Below are positions 51,541-59,764 of a DNA stretch of 64,000 nucleotides, piece by piece. Each line of letters begins with the position of its first letter. Position 1 is the first letter of the stretch. The notes under the pieces are model-generated. The model made no database searches, was not told the DNA's origin, and saw only the letters and a list, made by a program, of their open reading frames with translations. The stretch is from LZORAL124-50-18 sp051208045. Its GTDB lineage: Bacteria; Pseudomonadota; Gammaproteobacteria; Pseudomonadales; Oleiphilaceae. The position numbers and the translations under genes were made by a program. Location of the stretch: positions 62,001-126,000 of the forward strand of contig JBPJFY010000005.1 in assembly GCA_051208045.1 (NCBI GenBank). The letters are read 5' to 3'.

Positions 51541-52278
51541 TCAGGACTGGAAGTAGGCCTCCAGATCGTCCGCGCCACCAATGTGTTTGCCGTCGATGTA
51601 GACCTGCGGCGTCGTACCTTTCCCGGTCACGGCTTGCAGAGTGCTGTAACTTACGCCGCCATGACCCAGCTCAATCTCCTCAAAGCGCATGCCTTTCTCG
51701 CTCAACAACGCTTTGGCACGATGGCAGTGCGGGCATCCTGGTTTACTGAAAACAGTTACCCGTGCCGGTTTCAAGGCGTTAGGGTTGATGTAGTTCAGCA
51801 TGGTGTCCGCATCGGATACTTCAAAGGGATCGCCGGGTTTCTCCGGCTCGATGAACATCTTTTCGATCACGCCGTCTTTCACCAACATGGAATATCGCCA
51901 GGTGCGCTTGCCGAATCCCAGCTCTTTTTTATCTACGGCCAGGCCCATGGCTTCGGAGAACTCGGCATTGCCATCTGGCAGAAAGTAAATGTTCTCGGCG
52001 TCCTGATCCTCTTTCCAGGCATTCATCACAAACGGATCGTTCACCGACAGGCAGATAATGCTGTCAACGCCCTGATCAGCGAAGGTTTTCGCCAGTTCAT
52101 TGTATCTCGGTAAATGTGTGCTCGAGCATGTCGGTGTGAATGCGCCGGGCAGTGCAAAAAGTACCACGGTCTTGCCTTTGAACAAGTCGTCCGTAGTGAC
52201 CCTTTGCCACTGATTGTCGACGCGTATCGGAAAGCTAACCTGTGGTACTGAGTGGCCTTCTTTTGACTGAAACATCAT
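51541..52278 (-). CDS. peroxiredoxin-glutaredoxin fusion protein
   Basis: A cytoplasmic peroxidase with its own reductant. The N-terminal peroxiredoxin-5-type domain has the peroxidatic cysteine in FALPGAFTPTCSSTHLPRY (near residue 50). The C-terminal glutaredoxin domain (from about residue 170) has the redox pair CPHC in VFSKPGCPHCHRAKALL. Such fusions reduce H2O2 and organic peroxides with glutathione. The ATG at 52278 was chosen because GAGGAA lies just upstream; a second ATG follows directly at 52275. Length is 245 residues, normal for the family. It is the stress-defence gene of this part of the window, with no operon partner. Confidence 0.94.
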   Translation of the reverse strand: MMFQSKEGHSVPQVSFPIRVDNQWQRVTTDDLFKGKTVVLFALPGAFTPTCSSTHLPRYNELAKTFADQGVDSIICLSVNDPFVMNAWKEDQDAENIYFLPDGNAEFSEAMGLAVDKKELGFGKRTWRYSMLVKDGVIEKMFIEPEKPGDPFEVSDADTMLNYINPNALKPARVTVFSKPGCPHCHRAKALLSEKGMRFEEIELGHGGVSYSTLQAVTGKGTTPQVYIDGKHIGGADDLEAYFQS

Positions 52279-52538
52279 GTATTCCTCGTGGTTTATTGGG
52301 CTAAGAATTATCAACAGGGTTAGAGTAAGAAATTTCTATCTATTTATGAAATTAAATAAAAGAATGGATTTGATTGTGAAAATATATCGAAATTAAAAGG
52401 TGCCCATCGTCTCGTGGATCATGATGGCAAGATTCTCGTGTTTTATTGGCGCGATATTGATCTACACTTAGTGAGTAATAACGAATTCTGCTGACCGGAT
52501 GGCTGGATTTGTTAACAAACCTTTGGAGTGGTATCAAA

Positions 52539-53753
52539 TTGATCAAAAAAATCACGGTCGACCAGCTAAAAGTCGGAATGTATATCACGGACGCCTACAA
52601 CCAGTGGATTCCGAGCGGGGCCGCGTCGCGCAAAGGAAAGATCAAAAATCAGGAAACCATCGACAAAATCAAGAAGCTGGGAGTTGAGATTCTGCATATC
52701 GATACCGAAAAAGGAATCGATTGTCCGGAAGCCGAAGAGTTTAAACCCGACATGGAAGCGCGTCTGCGAGAGCAACAGAAAGATGCCCAGGTGATGCAGA
52801 GCGGGGTCGCTGCGCCCAGCAAAGTCTCGCTGCAGGAAGAGCGTGGTAAAGCCGAGAAACTGCACTCCCAGGCCAAAGAGATGATAGGCGGCGTGCTTGA
52901 CGACGTAAAAAATGGCAAAGGCATTGACGCCCAGGTGATCACGAACATGGCGGATGAGCTGTCTGCCTCTCTGGATCGCAACATCAACGCGCTTTCCTGC
53001 TTGTCCCGCATTCGCGCGAAAGATGCCTATCTATTGGAGCACTCCGTTAATGTGGGCATCATGCTGGGTATCTTTGCCAAGTCAATGAAACTGGATCGTG
53101 CCTTGATCAGTGAATTGGTTACCGGGGGAATTCTGCATGACATCGGCAAAATTCTGGTGCCGGATGAGGTGCTAAATAAACCCGGCAAGCTGGAAGCGGA
53201 AGAGTGGGAGGAAATGAAGCGCCACGTAACCTATGGTGAACAGGTGCTTGACCAAACCGAAGGCCTGTCGGATCTGGTGCGTTCGATCTGTCGACTCCAC
53301 CACGAACGACTGGATGGCACCGGCTATCCGCGCAATTTGAAAAATGAGGAAATTTCTCTTTACGGCAGAATGTCTGCCATCGTGGACGTGTATGATGCGA
53401 TTACCGCGGACCGTGTGTATCATCAAGGCATGACGCCCAATGAAGCGTTGAAAAAGCTGATAGAGTGGAGCGTTTTTCACCTCGACAAAGATCTGGTATA
53501 TGCCTTCATTCGTTGCGTCAGCGTATACCCGGTAGGCACCGTGCTGGAGTTGAACAATGGTCGCGCAGGTGTGGTGATTCAAACCGATCCCATCCAGCCC
53601 AAACGACCTGTTCTACGCGTGTTTTATAACACGCGGCATCGGCATTACATCGACCCCTATACCCTGGACTTGTCGTCCGGGCGCACGGAAGAAACCGTGG
53701 TGGGCACGATCGATACGCGGGAATGGGGCATTAATGAAATGGATTTTGTTTAG
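52539..53753 (+). CDS. HD-GYP c-di-GMP phosphodiesterase
   Basis: The protein would break c-di-GMP down to GMP. An N-terminal DUF3391 region (IKKITVDQLKVGMYITDAY) precedes the HD-GYP domain, with metal ligands in GGILHDIGKILVPDEVLNKP (about residue 198) and the GYP motif in HHERLDGTGYPRNLKNEE. The TTG at 52539 was chosen because homologues begin with Met-Ile-Lys-Lys and GGAG lies upstream; another in-frame codon at 52509 would add 10 residues. That gives 404 residues. It balances the two diguanylate cyclases found in this window. It lies alone on the plus strand. Confidence 0.92.
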   Translation: MIKKITVDQLKVGMYITDAYNQWIPSGAASRKGKIKNQETIDKIKKLGVEILHIDTEKGIDCPEAEEFKPDMEARLREQQKDAQVMQSGVAAPSKVSLQEERGKAEKLHSQAKEMIGGVLDDVKNGKGIDAQVITNMADELSASLDRNINALSCLSRIRAKDAYLLEHSVNVGIMLGIFAKSMKLDRALISELVTGGILHDIGKILVPDEVLNKPGKLEAEEWEEMKRHVTYGEQVLDQTEGLSDLVRSICRLHHERLDGTGYPRNLKNEEISLYGRMSAIVDVYDAITADRVYHQGMTPNEALKKLIEWSVFHLDKDLVYAFIRCVSVYPVGTVLELNNGRAGVVIQTDPIQPKRPVLRVFYNTRHRHYIDPYTLDLSSGRTEETVVGTIDTREWGINEMDFV

Positions 53754-53833
53754 TTGCATGCATTTTCTGACAGTGCGCTGGGGCTGACTCTTTCCGTCTT
53801 TTGAAATACTTCCATAAACTGATCAATCATCGT

Positions 53834-53866
53834 TGTCATTCCTGAGAAGGCAGGAATCCATTGATA
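53834..53866. repeat. REP-like palindromic repeat
   Basis: ATTCCTG and CAGGAAT arms around a short centre in the context GTCATTCCTGAGAAGGCAGG followed by AATCC resemble a palindromic repeat found scattered in many bacterial genomes (the GTCATTCC...GGAATCC type). Only one copy was found in this window. Confidence 0.5.
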
Positions 53867-53985
53867 AATGAAGAATGGACCTTGAGGGCATTTCCCCCTT
53901 TTTCACGCTTTCTAAGGAGGTTTTTCAGGGAGAGGTGAACTATCCTCTCTAACACACTTCGTGAAATCAGGTTAAGGAAATTCCT

Positions 53986-54567
53986 ATGACTACTTATCGT
54001 CATCTGCTGTGCGCGCTCTGCGTTGCTGTGTTTGCTCCTCTCTCCGTTTATGCCGGAGAGATTGAAGATGCTATCCAGGAGGGGCTGTCTGCCTATAAAT
54101 CGGGCGATCTGACTACCGCTGCCGCCCAATTGGATTATGCAGCGACGCTGATTCGACAGGCAAAAGCGGGCAAGATTACCGCAGTGTTTCCCGAGCCGTT
54201 TCCAGGCTGGGAAGCGGATCAAGCGGAAAGTAATTCCGCCGGGGGCATGATGATGGGTGGCGGCATTACTGCCAATCGATCTTACAGCAAAGGTGATGCG
54301 CGTGTGGACATCCAGTTGGTGATGGACTCTCCGATGTTGCAGTCGATGATGGCTATGTTCAGCAACCCGTCGATGATCGCCATGACCGGGGGCAAGTTGA
54401 CCAAAGTGCAGGGCCACAAAGCCATGTTCAAAAAAGAAAGTGAAGAAGATATGCAGATTACGTTAATCGTTAACAATAACGCACTCTTTACACTGGATGG
54501 CTCGGGCGTATCTGAAAAAGAGCTGAAGGCATACGCGGAAAAGCTTAATCTCAACGCTTTGAACTAG
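53986..54567 (+). CDS. hypothetical secreted protein
   Basis: The 193-residue product has a signal peptide (about 1-23, ending VYAG). A helical segment follows (IEDAIQEGLSAYKSGDLTTA, tetratricopeptide-like), then a Gly/Met-rich turn (SAGGMMMGGG) and a beta-rich C-terminal part (ARVDIQLVMDSPMLQSMMAM, then QITLIVNNNALFTLDGSGVS). No family was recognised. AAGGAA lies before the ATG. The next gene (FRG domain) begins 20 bases after the stop, so the two may be cotranscribed. Confidence 0.7.
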   Translation: MTTYRHLLCALCVAVFAPLSVYAGEIEDAIQEGLSAYKSGDLTTAAAQLDYAATLIRQAKAGKITAVFPEPFPGWEADQAESNSAGGMMMGGGITANRSYSKGDARVDIQLVMDSPMLQSMMAMFSNPSMIAMTGGKLTKVQGHKAMFKKESEEDMQITLIVNNNALFTLDGSGVSEKELKAYAEKLNLNALN

Positions 54568-54587
54568 CGCGAAATATTTACAACAGG

Positions 54588-55394
54588 GTGACTTCCGTGC
54601 AGCAGTATCGTGTCGAGTCCTGGTCAGAATTCGTAGAGATTGCCGATGGATTGGATGGCTGGGCCTTTCGCGGCCAAAAAGACGCCTCATGGGAGCTTTG
54701 GAGCGCGATTTCCCGCCAGCTTAAAAAATTCTGCCCGGAGCCTGAATCCTGGCCGGAGCGCGAAAAACGCGCGCTCCGCATCTTCCAAAGAAAAGCACAC
54801 AACTACCTGAATGACCCGCGGGTGCTGGAAGATGAGCTTCGGAGCCTGGCTCTGATGCAACACCATGGCGGGCCCACACGCCTGTTGGATTTTACCAAAT
54901 CCCCGTATGTCGCGGCATTTTTCGCGCTGGAGGATATGGCCCATGAAGCCGCTCTTTATGCGGTGAATACGCCCTTATTGTGGTCGGCTACGCCCAAACA
55001 CCACCCGGAACTGCGACGTGATGTGATTGATCCGCGGGAACCGTGCAACTTTCAGCGATATTTTATCGATCAGCACCTTCCGTTGGTATGGACCGGGGAG
55101 CCCGGGCGGATGGACAAGCGCATCCTTGCCCAGTCGGGCACCTTTGTAGTGCCTGGCATTCTGGATATGTCGATTGATGAAATTCTCAAACAGGCCTACG
55201 AGGCACCGGAATCGCTGATTCAAAAGTACATCTTGCCGAAACACATCCGGGAAGAAGCGATGCAAAGCCTGTACCGAATGAACATCACTTACGCCACACT
55301 CTTTCCGGACCTGGATGGGCTCGCGAAAGCGTCTGCCCTGGAGTTGGAGGTGATGTGGAAAGGGCTGGTCGCTTACCCCAAATCGGATGTGTGA
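54588..55394 (+). CDS. FRG domain protein
   Basis: The 268-residue protein contains an FRG domain, named after its conserved Phe-Arg-Gly (here GWAFRGQKDASWELWSAISR) and continuing with LMQHHGGPTRLLDFTKSPYV and AAFFALED. FRG domains occur in phage-related and some defence-linked proteins; their activity is not well established. There is no signal peptide. The start may be GTG 54588 or GTG 54597. The next gene begins directly at the stop (55395), so it is likely to form a pair with that small membrane protein. This arrangement could be an accessory module. Confidence 0.82.
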   Translation: MTSVQQYRVESWSEFVEIADGLDGWAFRGQKDASWELWSAISRQLKKFCPEPESWPEREKRALRIFQRKAHNYLNDPRVLEDELRSLALMQHHGGPTRLLDFTKSPYVAAFFALEDMAHEAALYAVNTPLLWSATPKHHPELRRDVIDPREPCNFQRYFIDQHLPLVWTGEPGRMDKRILAQSGTFVVPGILDMSIDEILKQAYEAPESLIQKYILPKHIREEAMQSLYRMNITYATLFPDLDGLAKASALELEVMWKGLVAYPKSDV

Positions 55395-55817
55395 ATGGAA
55401 ACGTCTGTTTATGAAACACCTAAATCAGATCTGAATGAGCCAAGCAAAAAAGACTATGTGCGATTGAAGAAAATCGCCAGACGGCAGCGCGCGCTCCTCA
55501 TTTGTATACTTATTCAGATTCTCCTGAATCCTCTGGTTTCGGTGCTGGGTCTGCAAAGCCGGTCGGTAGCGGTCGTGTTAACCGTGGTCATGCTTTTCCT
55601 GCTCATACTGATTGTGGTGGATGCCTGTCGACTCTCGATGCTGTTTAATCATGTGGTGGTGACCGTACTACTTACCCTTTTTGCCATAGTACCTTTGTTG
55701 AACCTGATCGTGCTTCTGATATTAAGTCGACAAAGCACAAACGAACTGAAGCGGAATGGCATTAAGGTAGGGTTGTTGGGGGCCAATCCAAAGAAAATCG
55801 GGCATGAGATCGTGTAG
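55395..55817 (+). CDS. small membrane protein paired with the FRG gene
   Basis: The 140-residue product has a charged cytoplasmic N-terminus (about 1-35) and three hydrophobic segments (ALLICILIQILLNPLVSVLG, VAVVLTVVMLFLLILIVVDA, VVVTVLLTLFAIVPLLNLIV). It starts directly after the FRG gene stop, without a spacer. No family was recognised. The immediate coupling suggests a shared job, perhaps a membrane effector or anchor of the FRG protein; that is inference. Confidence 0.7.
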   Translation: METSVYETPKSDLNEPSKKDYVRLKKIARRQRALLICILIQILLNPLVSVLGLQSRSVAVVLTVVMLFLLILIVVDACRLSMLFNHVVVTVLLTLFAIVPLLNLIVLLILSRQSTNELKRNGIKVGLLGANPKKIGHEIV

Positions 55818-55834
55818 GGGCAGCATTGGTTGGG

Positions 55835-56119
55835 TTAGAGATCAATATCCGGCCCCTTGTTTAGCAAGCTGCCAACTGAGCGCAGTAATAGAGCAACGGC
55901 TTTGTAGGGTAGATCCAATAGCAAGTCCAGATAATCGATGAAGCCGGTTGCCGAATCCTGTCGCTGACTGCGCTTGGGCAGCAGGTGATGCACTAGCCAG
56001 AAGCTGAGGATATCACCGAGCAGCACGTAAGCGCTAAATCCGTGGGCAATCATGTCATAAACGAGATAGCAGCCTGTGGCAAAGAGAGCCACGGCCAGAA
56101 TCGTTCTTAGTTCGTCCAA
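55835..56119 (-). CDS. small hypothetical membrane protein
   Basis: A 94-residue product with two hydrophobic stretches (LAVALFATGCYLVYDMIAHG and VLLGDILSFWLVHHLLP) and an amphipathic C-terminal part. It starts at TTG 56119, with GGAG seven bases upstream. No family was recognised. Convergent with the gene ending at 55817. Confidence 0.55.
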   Translation of the reverse strand: MDELRTILAVALFATGCYLVYDMIAHGFSAYVLLGDILSFWLVHHLLPKRSQRQDSATGFIDYLDLLLDLPYKAVALLLRSVGSLLNKGPDIDL

Positions 56120-56305
56120 ATCCTATCTCCTCTATCGAGCAAGCATCTTACACCTGACGTTTAATGTACTTGACCCGCTCGCAATCGTCCAACGGGAAAT
56201 CGGAACGACAATTGTTGACCTGGCGCATTGTCCCCACTCAGTGGAATGATCTATTTTGTAACTAAGCGTTGATTACCGGGCAGAATGACAGGCGTTGGAA
56301 GAATT

Positions 56306-56662
56306 ATGGAACATCAGCTGATTGAAATTGTGAAATTGGCGGGCTATGCAATTGAAGTGTTTGGGGTGATCGTCGTAATCATTGGTTCCGGGGTCGCTAC
56401 CGTCAATTTTTTGCGTACCTTTCGAGTGTTACCGGAGGGCATCGCCTACCGGAAGTATCGGCAGAATCTTGGGCGTTCCATTATTCTCGGCCTGGAATTC
56501 CTGATTGCAGGTGATATCGTGCGAACGGTGGTCGTGGCGGAATCTTTGGAGAATGTGGGGATACTGGCCTTGATCATTCTCATCCGAACCTTCCTGAGTC
56601 TAACGCTTCACTTGGAAGTAGAAGGTCGTTGGCCATGGCAGAAAGAAGAGCGTGAGCCATAG
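56306..56662 (+). CDS. DUF1622 membrane protein
   Basis: The 118-residue product (start ATG 56306, GGAAG upstream) has three membrane segments and the DUF1622 pattern: AGYAIEVFGVIVVIIGSGVA, then YRKYRQNLGRSIILGLEFLI, AGDIVRTVVV and LIILIRTFLSLTLHLEVEGR. The family is small, widespread and of unknown function. It is convergent with rsmE, which ends at 56684. Confidence 0.85.
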   Translation: MEHQLIEIVKLAGYAIEVFGVIVVIIGSGVATVNFLRTFRVLPEGIAYRKYRQNLGRSIILGLEFLIAGDIVRTVVVAESLENVGILALIILIRTFLSLTLHLEVEGRWPWQKEEREP

Positions 56663-56683
56663 GGCCAGTTTGCTTAAACGGCC

Positions 56684-57403
56684 TTAACTAAAGGGAAAGA
56701 GTTTTGCCAGTAAGGCAGGTACTGCTGTTTCCACCCGCAAAATGCGTTGCCCCATTCGGATGGTTTCAAAGCCCTGTTCGTTGAATTTGGCTACTTCGTA
56801 GGGGGTGAACCCGCCTTCCGGGCCGATGGCCAGCGTTGTGGGCTCTGACAGCCCTTCCGGACAATACCCATCCGTGTAGGGGTGCGCAATCAGCTTGCGG
56901 GACTTTTCTGCGATGGCGGGCACCAGATCTTCTACAAAAGGCTTGAACCGCTTGTGCAGGTGAACTTCCGGGAGGCAGGTGTCCTGCGCTTGTTCCAATC
57001 CCAGTGTGAGATTCTCTTCGATCTTTTCTGGCGAAAGCCAGGGGGACGACCAAAAGCTTTTTTCTACTTTGTAGCTGTTGATGAGGTAAAAGCGCTTTAC
57101 GCCCATAGCGGTGGCGCATTGTAATACGCGTTTCAGCATTTTAGGCCGAGGCAGTGCGAGTATCAGGGTAACCGGGAGGGGCTGGGGTGAAGGTGTGTTC
57201 AACTGCACTCTGTCGAGGATCGCCTGTTGATCATTCAGCGCACGCAACGTACCTGTACCCATCAGGCCATTGATCTGACCCAGCCGGACGGTATCACCGG
57301 GCGATGTTTTGAGAATTTCCCGCAGGTGGCGCAGCCGGTGGCCCGTCAATACGAGTGATCCATCGGGTTGCCGTTCCGATTCTGCAAACAACATCAGGTT
57401 CAC
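56684..57403 (-). CDS. rsmE: 16S rRNA m3U1498 methyltransferase RsmE
   Basis: A SPOUT-class enzyme that methylates U1498 of 16S rRNA using SAM. The N-terminal PUA-like part includes GHRLRHLREILKTSPGDTVR. The catalytic part has VTLILALPRPKMLKRVLQCA, GLEQAQDTCLPEVHLHKRF and the knot motif LAIGPEGGFTPYEVAKFNEQ, then MGQRILRVETAVPALLA. Length (239 aa) is normal. The GTG at 57403 starts it. It is the last gene of the minus-strand his/tat block. Confidence 0.95.
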   Translation of the reverse strand: MNLMLFAESERQPDGSLVLTGHRLRHLREILKTSPGDTVRLGQINGLMGTGTLRALNDQQAILDRVQLNTPSPQPLPVTLILALPRPKMLKRVLQCATAMGVKRFYLINSYKVEKSFWSSPWLSPEKIEENLTLGLEQAQDTCLPEVHLHKRFKPFVEDLVPAIAEKSRKLIAHPYTDGYCPEGLSEPTTLAIGPEGGFTPYEVAKFNEQGFETIRMGQRILRVETAVPALLAKLFPFS

Positions 57404-57417
57404 AGGGGCCTACCGTA

Positions 57418-58197
57418 TCAGGACGCTTTAGGTTCGACAAAGCGTCCGAAGAGCACGCCTATCTCAAACAGGAACCACATGGGTACCGCCAGCAGTGTTT
57501 GAGAAATCATGTCCGGGGGCGTGAGCAGCATGCCCACGACAAAGCAGCCGACAACTACGTAGGGCCGTTTTTCGCGGAGGCTGGCGACAGTGGTCATACC
57601 GGTTTTGATCATCAGCAGTGTGGCGATGGGAATCTCAAAGGCCAGCCCAAAGGCCAGGAAGAGCTTGAGTACAAAGTTGAGGTAGCTGCCAATGTCCGTC
57701 ATGACGGTGACGCCTTCGGGGGCTGCACCGGTTAAAAAGGCGAATACCAGCGGAAAAACCACAAAGTAGGCAAACACCGCGCCCAGATAAAACAGTGCGA
57801 CACTGGACACCAGCATCGGCAGGGCAAACAGCTTCTCATGTCGGTACAAACCGGGAGCGATAAAGCTCCATACCTGATAGAGCACGTACGGAATGGCGAC
57901 GAAGATAGCCATCACCAGAGTGAGTTTTAACGGCGCCAGGAAGGGGGAGGCCACTTCCGTGGCAATCATCGTACTGCCCTCGGGAAGAAACTTTCGAAGT
58001 GGCTCAGAGAGGATGAGGTAAAAGTCGTTGGCGAAGTAATAGAGGCCCAGAAAAACCACCATCACGGCCAGCACTGCCCGAAGCAATCGGTTCCGCAATT
58101 CCAGCAGATGTTCGATCAACGGTTGCTCGGACTGTGCATCTTCCGGCTGTTCGTGGTCCGGCATCTTGTGATCCGGAGATGGGGTAGAGGTACTCAC
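57418..58197 (-). CDS. tatC: Sec-independent translocase subunit TatC
   Basis: The core Tat receptor in the inner membrane, which binds twin-arginine signal peptides. The conserved start IEHLLELRNRLLRAVLAV and six membrane helices are present (VFLGLYYFANDFYLILSEPL, FVALPYVLYQVWSFIAPGLY-like stretch with EKLF). The 259-residue length is standard. GTG at 58197 overlaps the tatB stop as GTGA. The Tat system serves, among others, the DUF1501 protein at 42.5 kb. Confidence 0.96.
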   Translation of the reverse strand: MSTSTPSPDHKMPDHEQPEDAQSEQPLIEHLLELRNRLLRAVLAVMVVFLGLYYFANDFYLILSEPLRKFLPEGSTMIATEVASPFLAPLKLTLVMAIFVAIPYVLYQVWSFIAPGLYRHEKLFALPMLVSSVALFYLGAVFAYFVVFPLVFAFLTGAAPEGVTVMTDIGSYLNFVLKLFLAFGLAFEIPIATLLMIKTGMTTVASLREKRPYVVVGCFVVGMLLTPPDMISQTLLAVPMWFLFEIGVLFGRFVEPKAS

Positions 58198-58592
58198 GTG
58201 TGGCTGGATTCCTGACTCTTCGCTTGCGCAGCAGGTGGGTGAATGCTTGCCTGACTGGCAAGAGATTCCGCTTCTCCACGCAGGCTATGGGACTGTTCTG
58301 AGATGGATTTTTCGACCAGATGTTCATAGTCTTTGGCTTCGGACAGCGCAGAGTTGACCGTCGACTGAATCTTCTCCAATCCGAGTGTATCACCTTCCTG
58401 CTTGAGCTTATCCCGCAACTCCTGGGTTTTGATCTCCCGATCAATTTCCTGTGTCACCTGACTAACCATACGCTTTGCGGTGCCAATCCATTTTCCTGCA
58501 GTTCTGGCCGCATGCGGGAGCTTTTCCGGCCCCAGTACCAAAAGCGCAATGATGCCCACCAGCACCAGCTCTAGAAAACCGATATCAAACAT
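58194..58592 (-). CDS. tatB: Sec-independent translocase subunit TatB
   Basis: A 132-residue TatB with an N-terminal membrane helix (MFDIGFLELVLVGIIALLVL), followed by GPEKLPHAARTAGKWIGTAK, the amphipathic helix and a variable Gln/Ser/Glu-rich tail. It forms the receptor complex with TatC. It lies between tatA and tatC in the usual order. Confidence 0.95.
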   Translation of the reverse strand: MFDIGFLELVLVGIIALLVLGPEKLPHAARTAGKWIGTAKRMVSQVTQEIDREIKTQELRDKLKQEGDTLGLEKIQSTVNSALSEAKDYEHLVEKSISEQSHSLRGEAESLASQASIHPPAAQAKSQESSHT

Positions 58593-58639
58593 GCCTGTGC
58601 CCCATAGTCAAAGCCGTGTTCACCAAGTCCTGCGTGCGC

Positions 58640-58876
58640 TCAGTGAGACTCTTTGTTGGGGGTAACAGGGTTCGTGGGTGTCGCCTGTTGCGTGTTCTGG
58701 CTCTCGATCTTCTGCGCTGGCGCTTCCGGTGATTTGTTATCTTCGTCTGAAACGGCTTTTTTGAATCCTTTGATAGCACCACCCAGATCGCTGCCGAGGT
58801 TACGCAGTTTCTTGGTGCCGAAGAGCAACAAGATGATGCCAAGAATAATTAGTAATTGCGTTACACTGATACCCAT
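58640..58876 (-). CDS. tatA: Sec-independent translocase subunit TatA
   Basis: A 78-residue TatA, the pore-forming subunit. The helix MGISVTQLLIILGIILLLFG, the FGTKKLRNLGSDLGGAIKGF hinge and amphipathic helix, and a Gln/Pro/Thr-rich tail are all typical. It lies upstream of tatB and downstream of hisE; 47 bases separate it from tatB. Confidence 0.96.
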   Translation of the reverse strand: MGISVTQLLIILGIILLLFGTKKLRNLGSDLGGAIKGFKKAVSDEDNKSPEAPAQKIESQNTQQATPTNPVTPNKESH

Positions 58877-58953
58877 GTCGTTTTCTCCTGAACAAGTGTC
58901 GTAGCCAGTTCACTTCCTTGCATGGTTACGGATTGGTTGATCTGTTTAGTGTA

Positions 58954-59286
58954 CTACTTTGGCGCGCGGGATGCTTTCTCTTCCAGACCGGACAGGTCAA
59001 ACCGGCGCTCCAGTTCTTTCAATATGTCTTCTGCAGTCAAATTCAAGTGAGAGAGCATGACCAATGAGTGAAACCAGAGGTCAGCCGTTTCGTAGATCAG
59101 GTTTTCCATGTGACCTGATTGCGCGGCATCCTTGGCGGCGAGAATGGTTTCAATCGATTCTTCGCCCACTTTTTCCAGAATCTTATTGAGGCCTTTTTTG
59201 TGCAGACTGGCCACATAGGATTGGTCGGCAGCGGCTGATTTTCGCTCATCCAGCACCTGCGTTAACTGCTTTAACACATCATTCAT
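58954..59286 (-). CDS. hisE: phosphoribosyl-ATP diphosphatase HisE
   Basis: The second step of histidine synthesis: hydrolysis of phosphoribosyl-ATP. The 110-residue protein shows LTQVLDERKSAAADQSYVAS, KVGEESIETILAAKD and ETADLWFHSLVMLSHLNL, the MazG-like metal-binding helices. The ATG at 59286 overlaps the hisI stop (ATGA), which supports this start over a longer frame. HisI and HisE are separate proteins here, as in Pseudomonas. Confidence 0.95.
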   Translation of the reverse strand: MNDVLKQLTQVLDERKSAAADQSYVASLHKKGLNKILEKVGEESIETILAAKDAAQSGHMENLIYETADLWFHSLVMLSHLNLTAEDILKELERRFDLSGLEEKASRAPK

Positions 59287-59726
59287 TCGGATGACTTTTC
59301 CTTGTACATGTCTTGGGGATTTTTTAGCACAGGCTCCACTGCTTGCCACTGATCTCCATCAAGCCGGAAGTAAAAGCAGCTCCGGCGACCGGTGTGACAG
59401 GCCACTTCGCCGATTTGCTCCACTTTCAGCAACACCACGTCACGGTCACAGTCCAGGCGGACTTCATGCAGCTGCTGCACGTTGCCAGAGGACTCTCCCT
59501 TTCGCCACAACTGTTTGCGCGAACGCGACCAATAAATCGCCCGCTTTTCCTGCAGGGACAACTGCAGGGACTCGGCATTCATCCAGGCCATCATGAGAAT
59601 TTCGCCGGTTTGATAATCCTGGGCAATAGCGGGAACCAGACCGTCTGAAGTCCAGGCAATTTGCTGAACCCAGGGCGGCAGGTTGCCGTCGGCCAGAGGG
59701 GGTGAAGCGTCGGATGAAGATTGCAT
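59283..59726 (-). CDS. hisI: phosphoribosyl-AMP cyclohydrolase HisI
   Basis: The third step of histidine synthesis, opening the adenine ring of phosphoribosyl-AMP. The 147-residue protein has the cyclohydrolase pattern GEILMMAWMNAESLQLSLQE, YWSRSRKQLWRKGESSGNVQ and the zinc/Mg ligands DCDRDVVLLKVEQ and ACHTGRRSCFY (Cys residues). The N-terminal 20 residues are extra and variable. It is translationally coupled to hisE and follows ubiB. Confidence 0.95.
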   Translation of the reverse strand: MQSSSDASPPLADGNLPPWVQQIAWTSDGLVPAIAQDYQTGEILMMAWMNAESLQLSLQEKRAIYWSRSRKQLWRKGESSGNVQQLHEVRLDCDRDVVLLKVEQIGEVACHTGRRSCFYFRLDGDQWQAVEPVLKNPQDMYKEKSSE

Positions 59727-59764
59727 AGTGCCCTTAGAATCTATCGTGGTGGCTGAGGTTTTCC

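Noticed and set aside
53836..54417. 193-codon minus-strand ORF
   Set aside because: It lies opposite the gene at 53986, which has a signal peptide and ribosome binding site; the minus product is His/Arg-rich, typical of a shadow frame.
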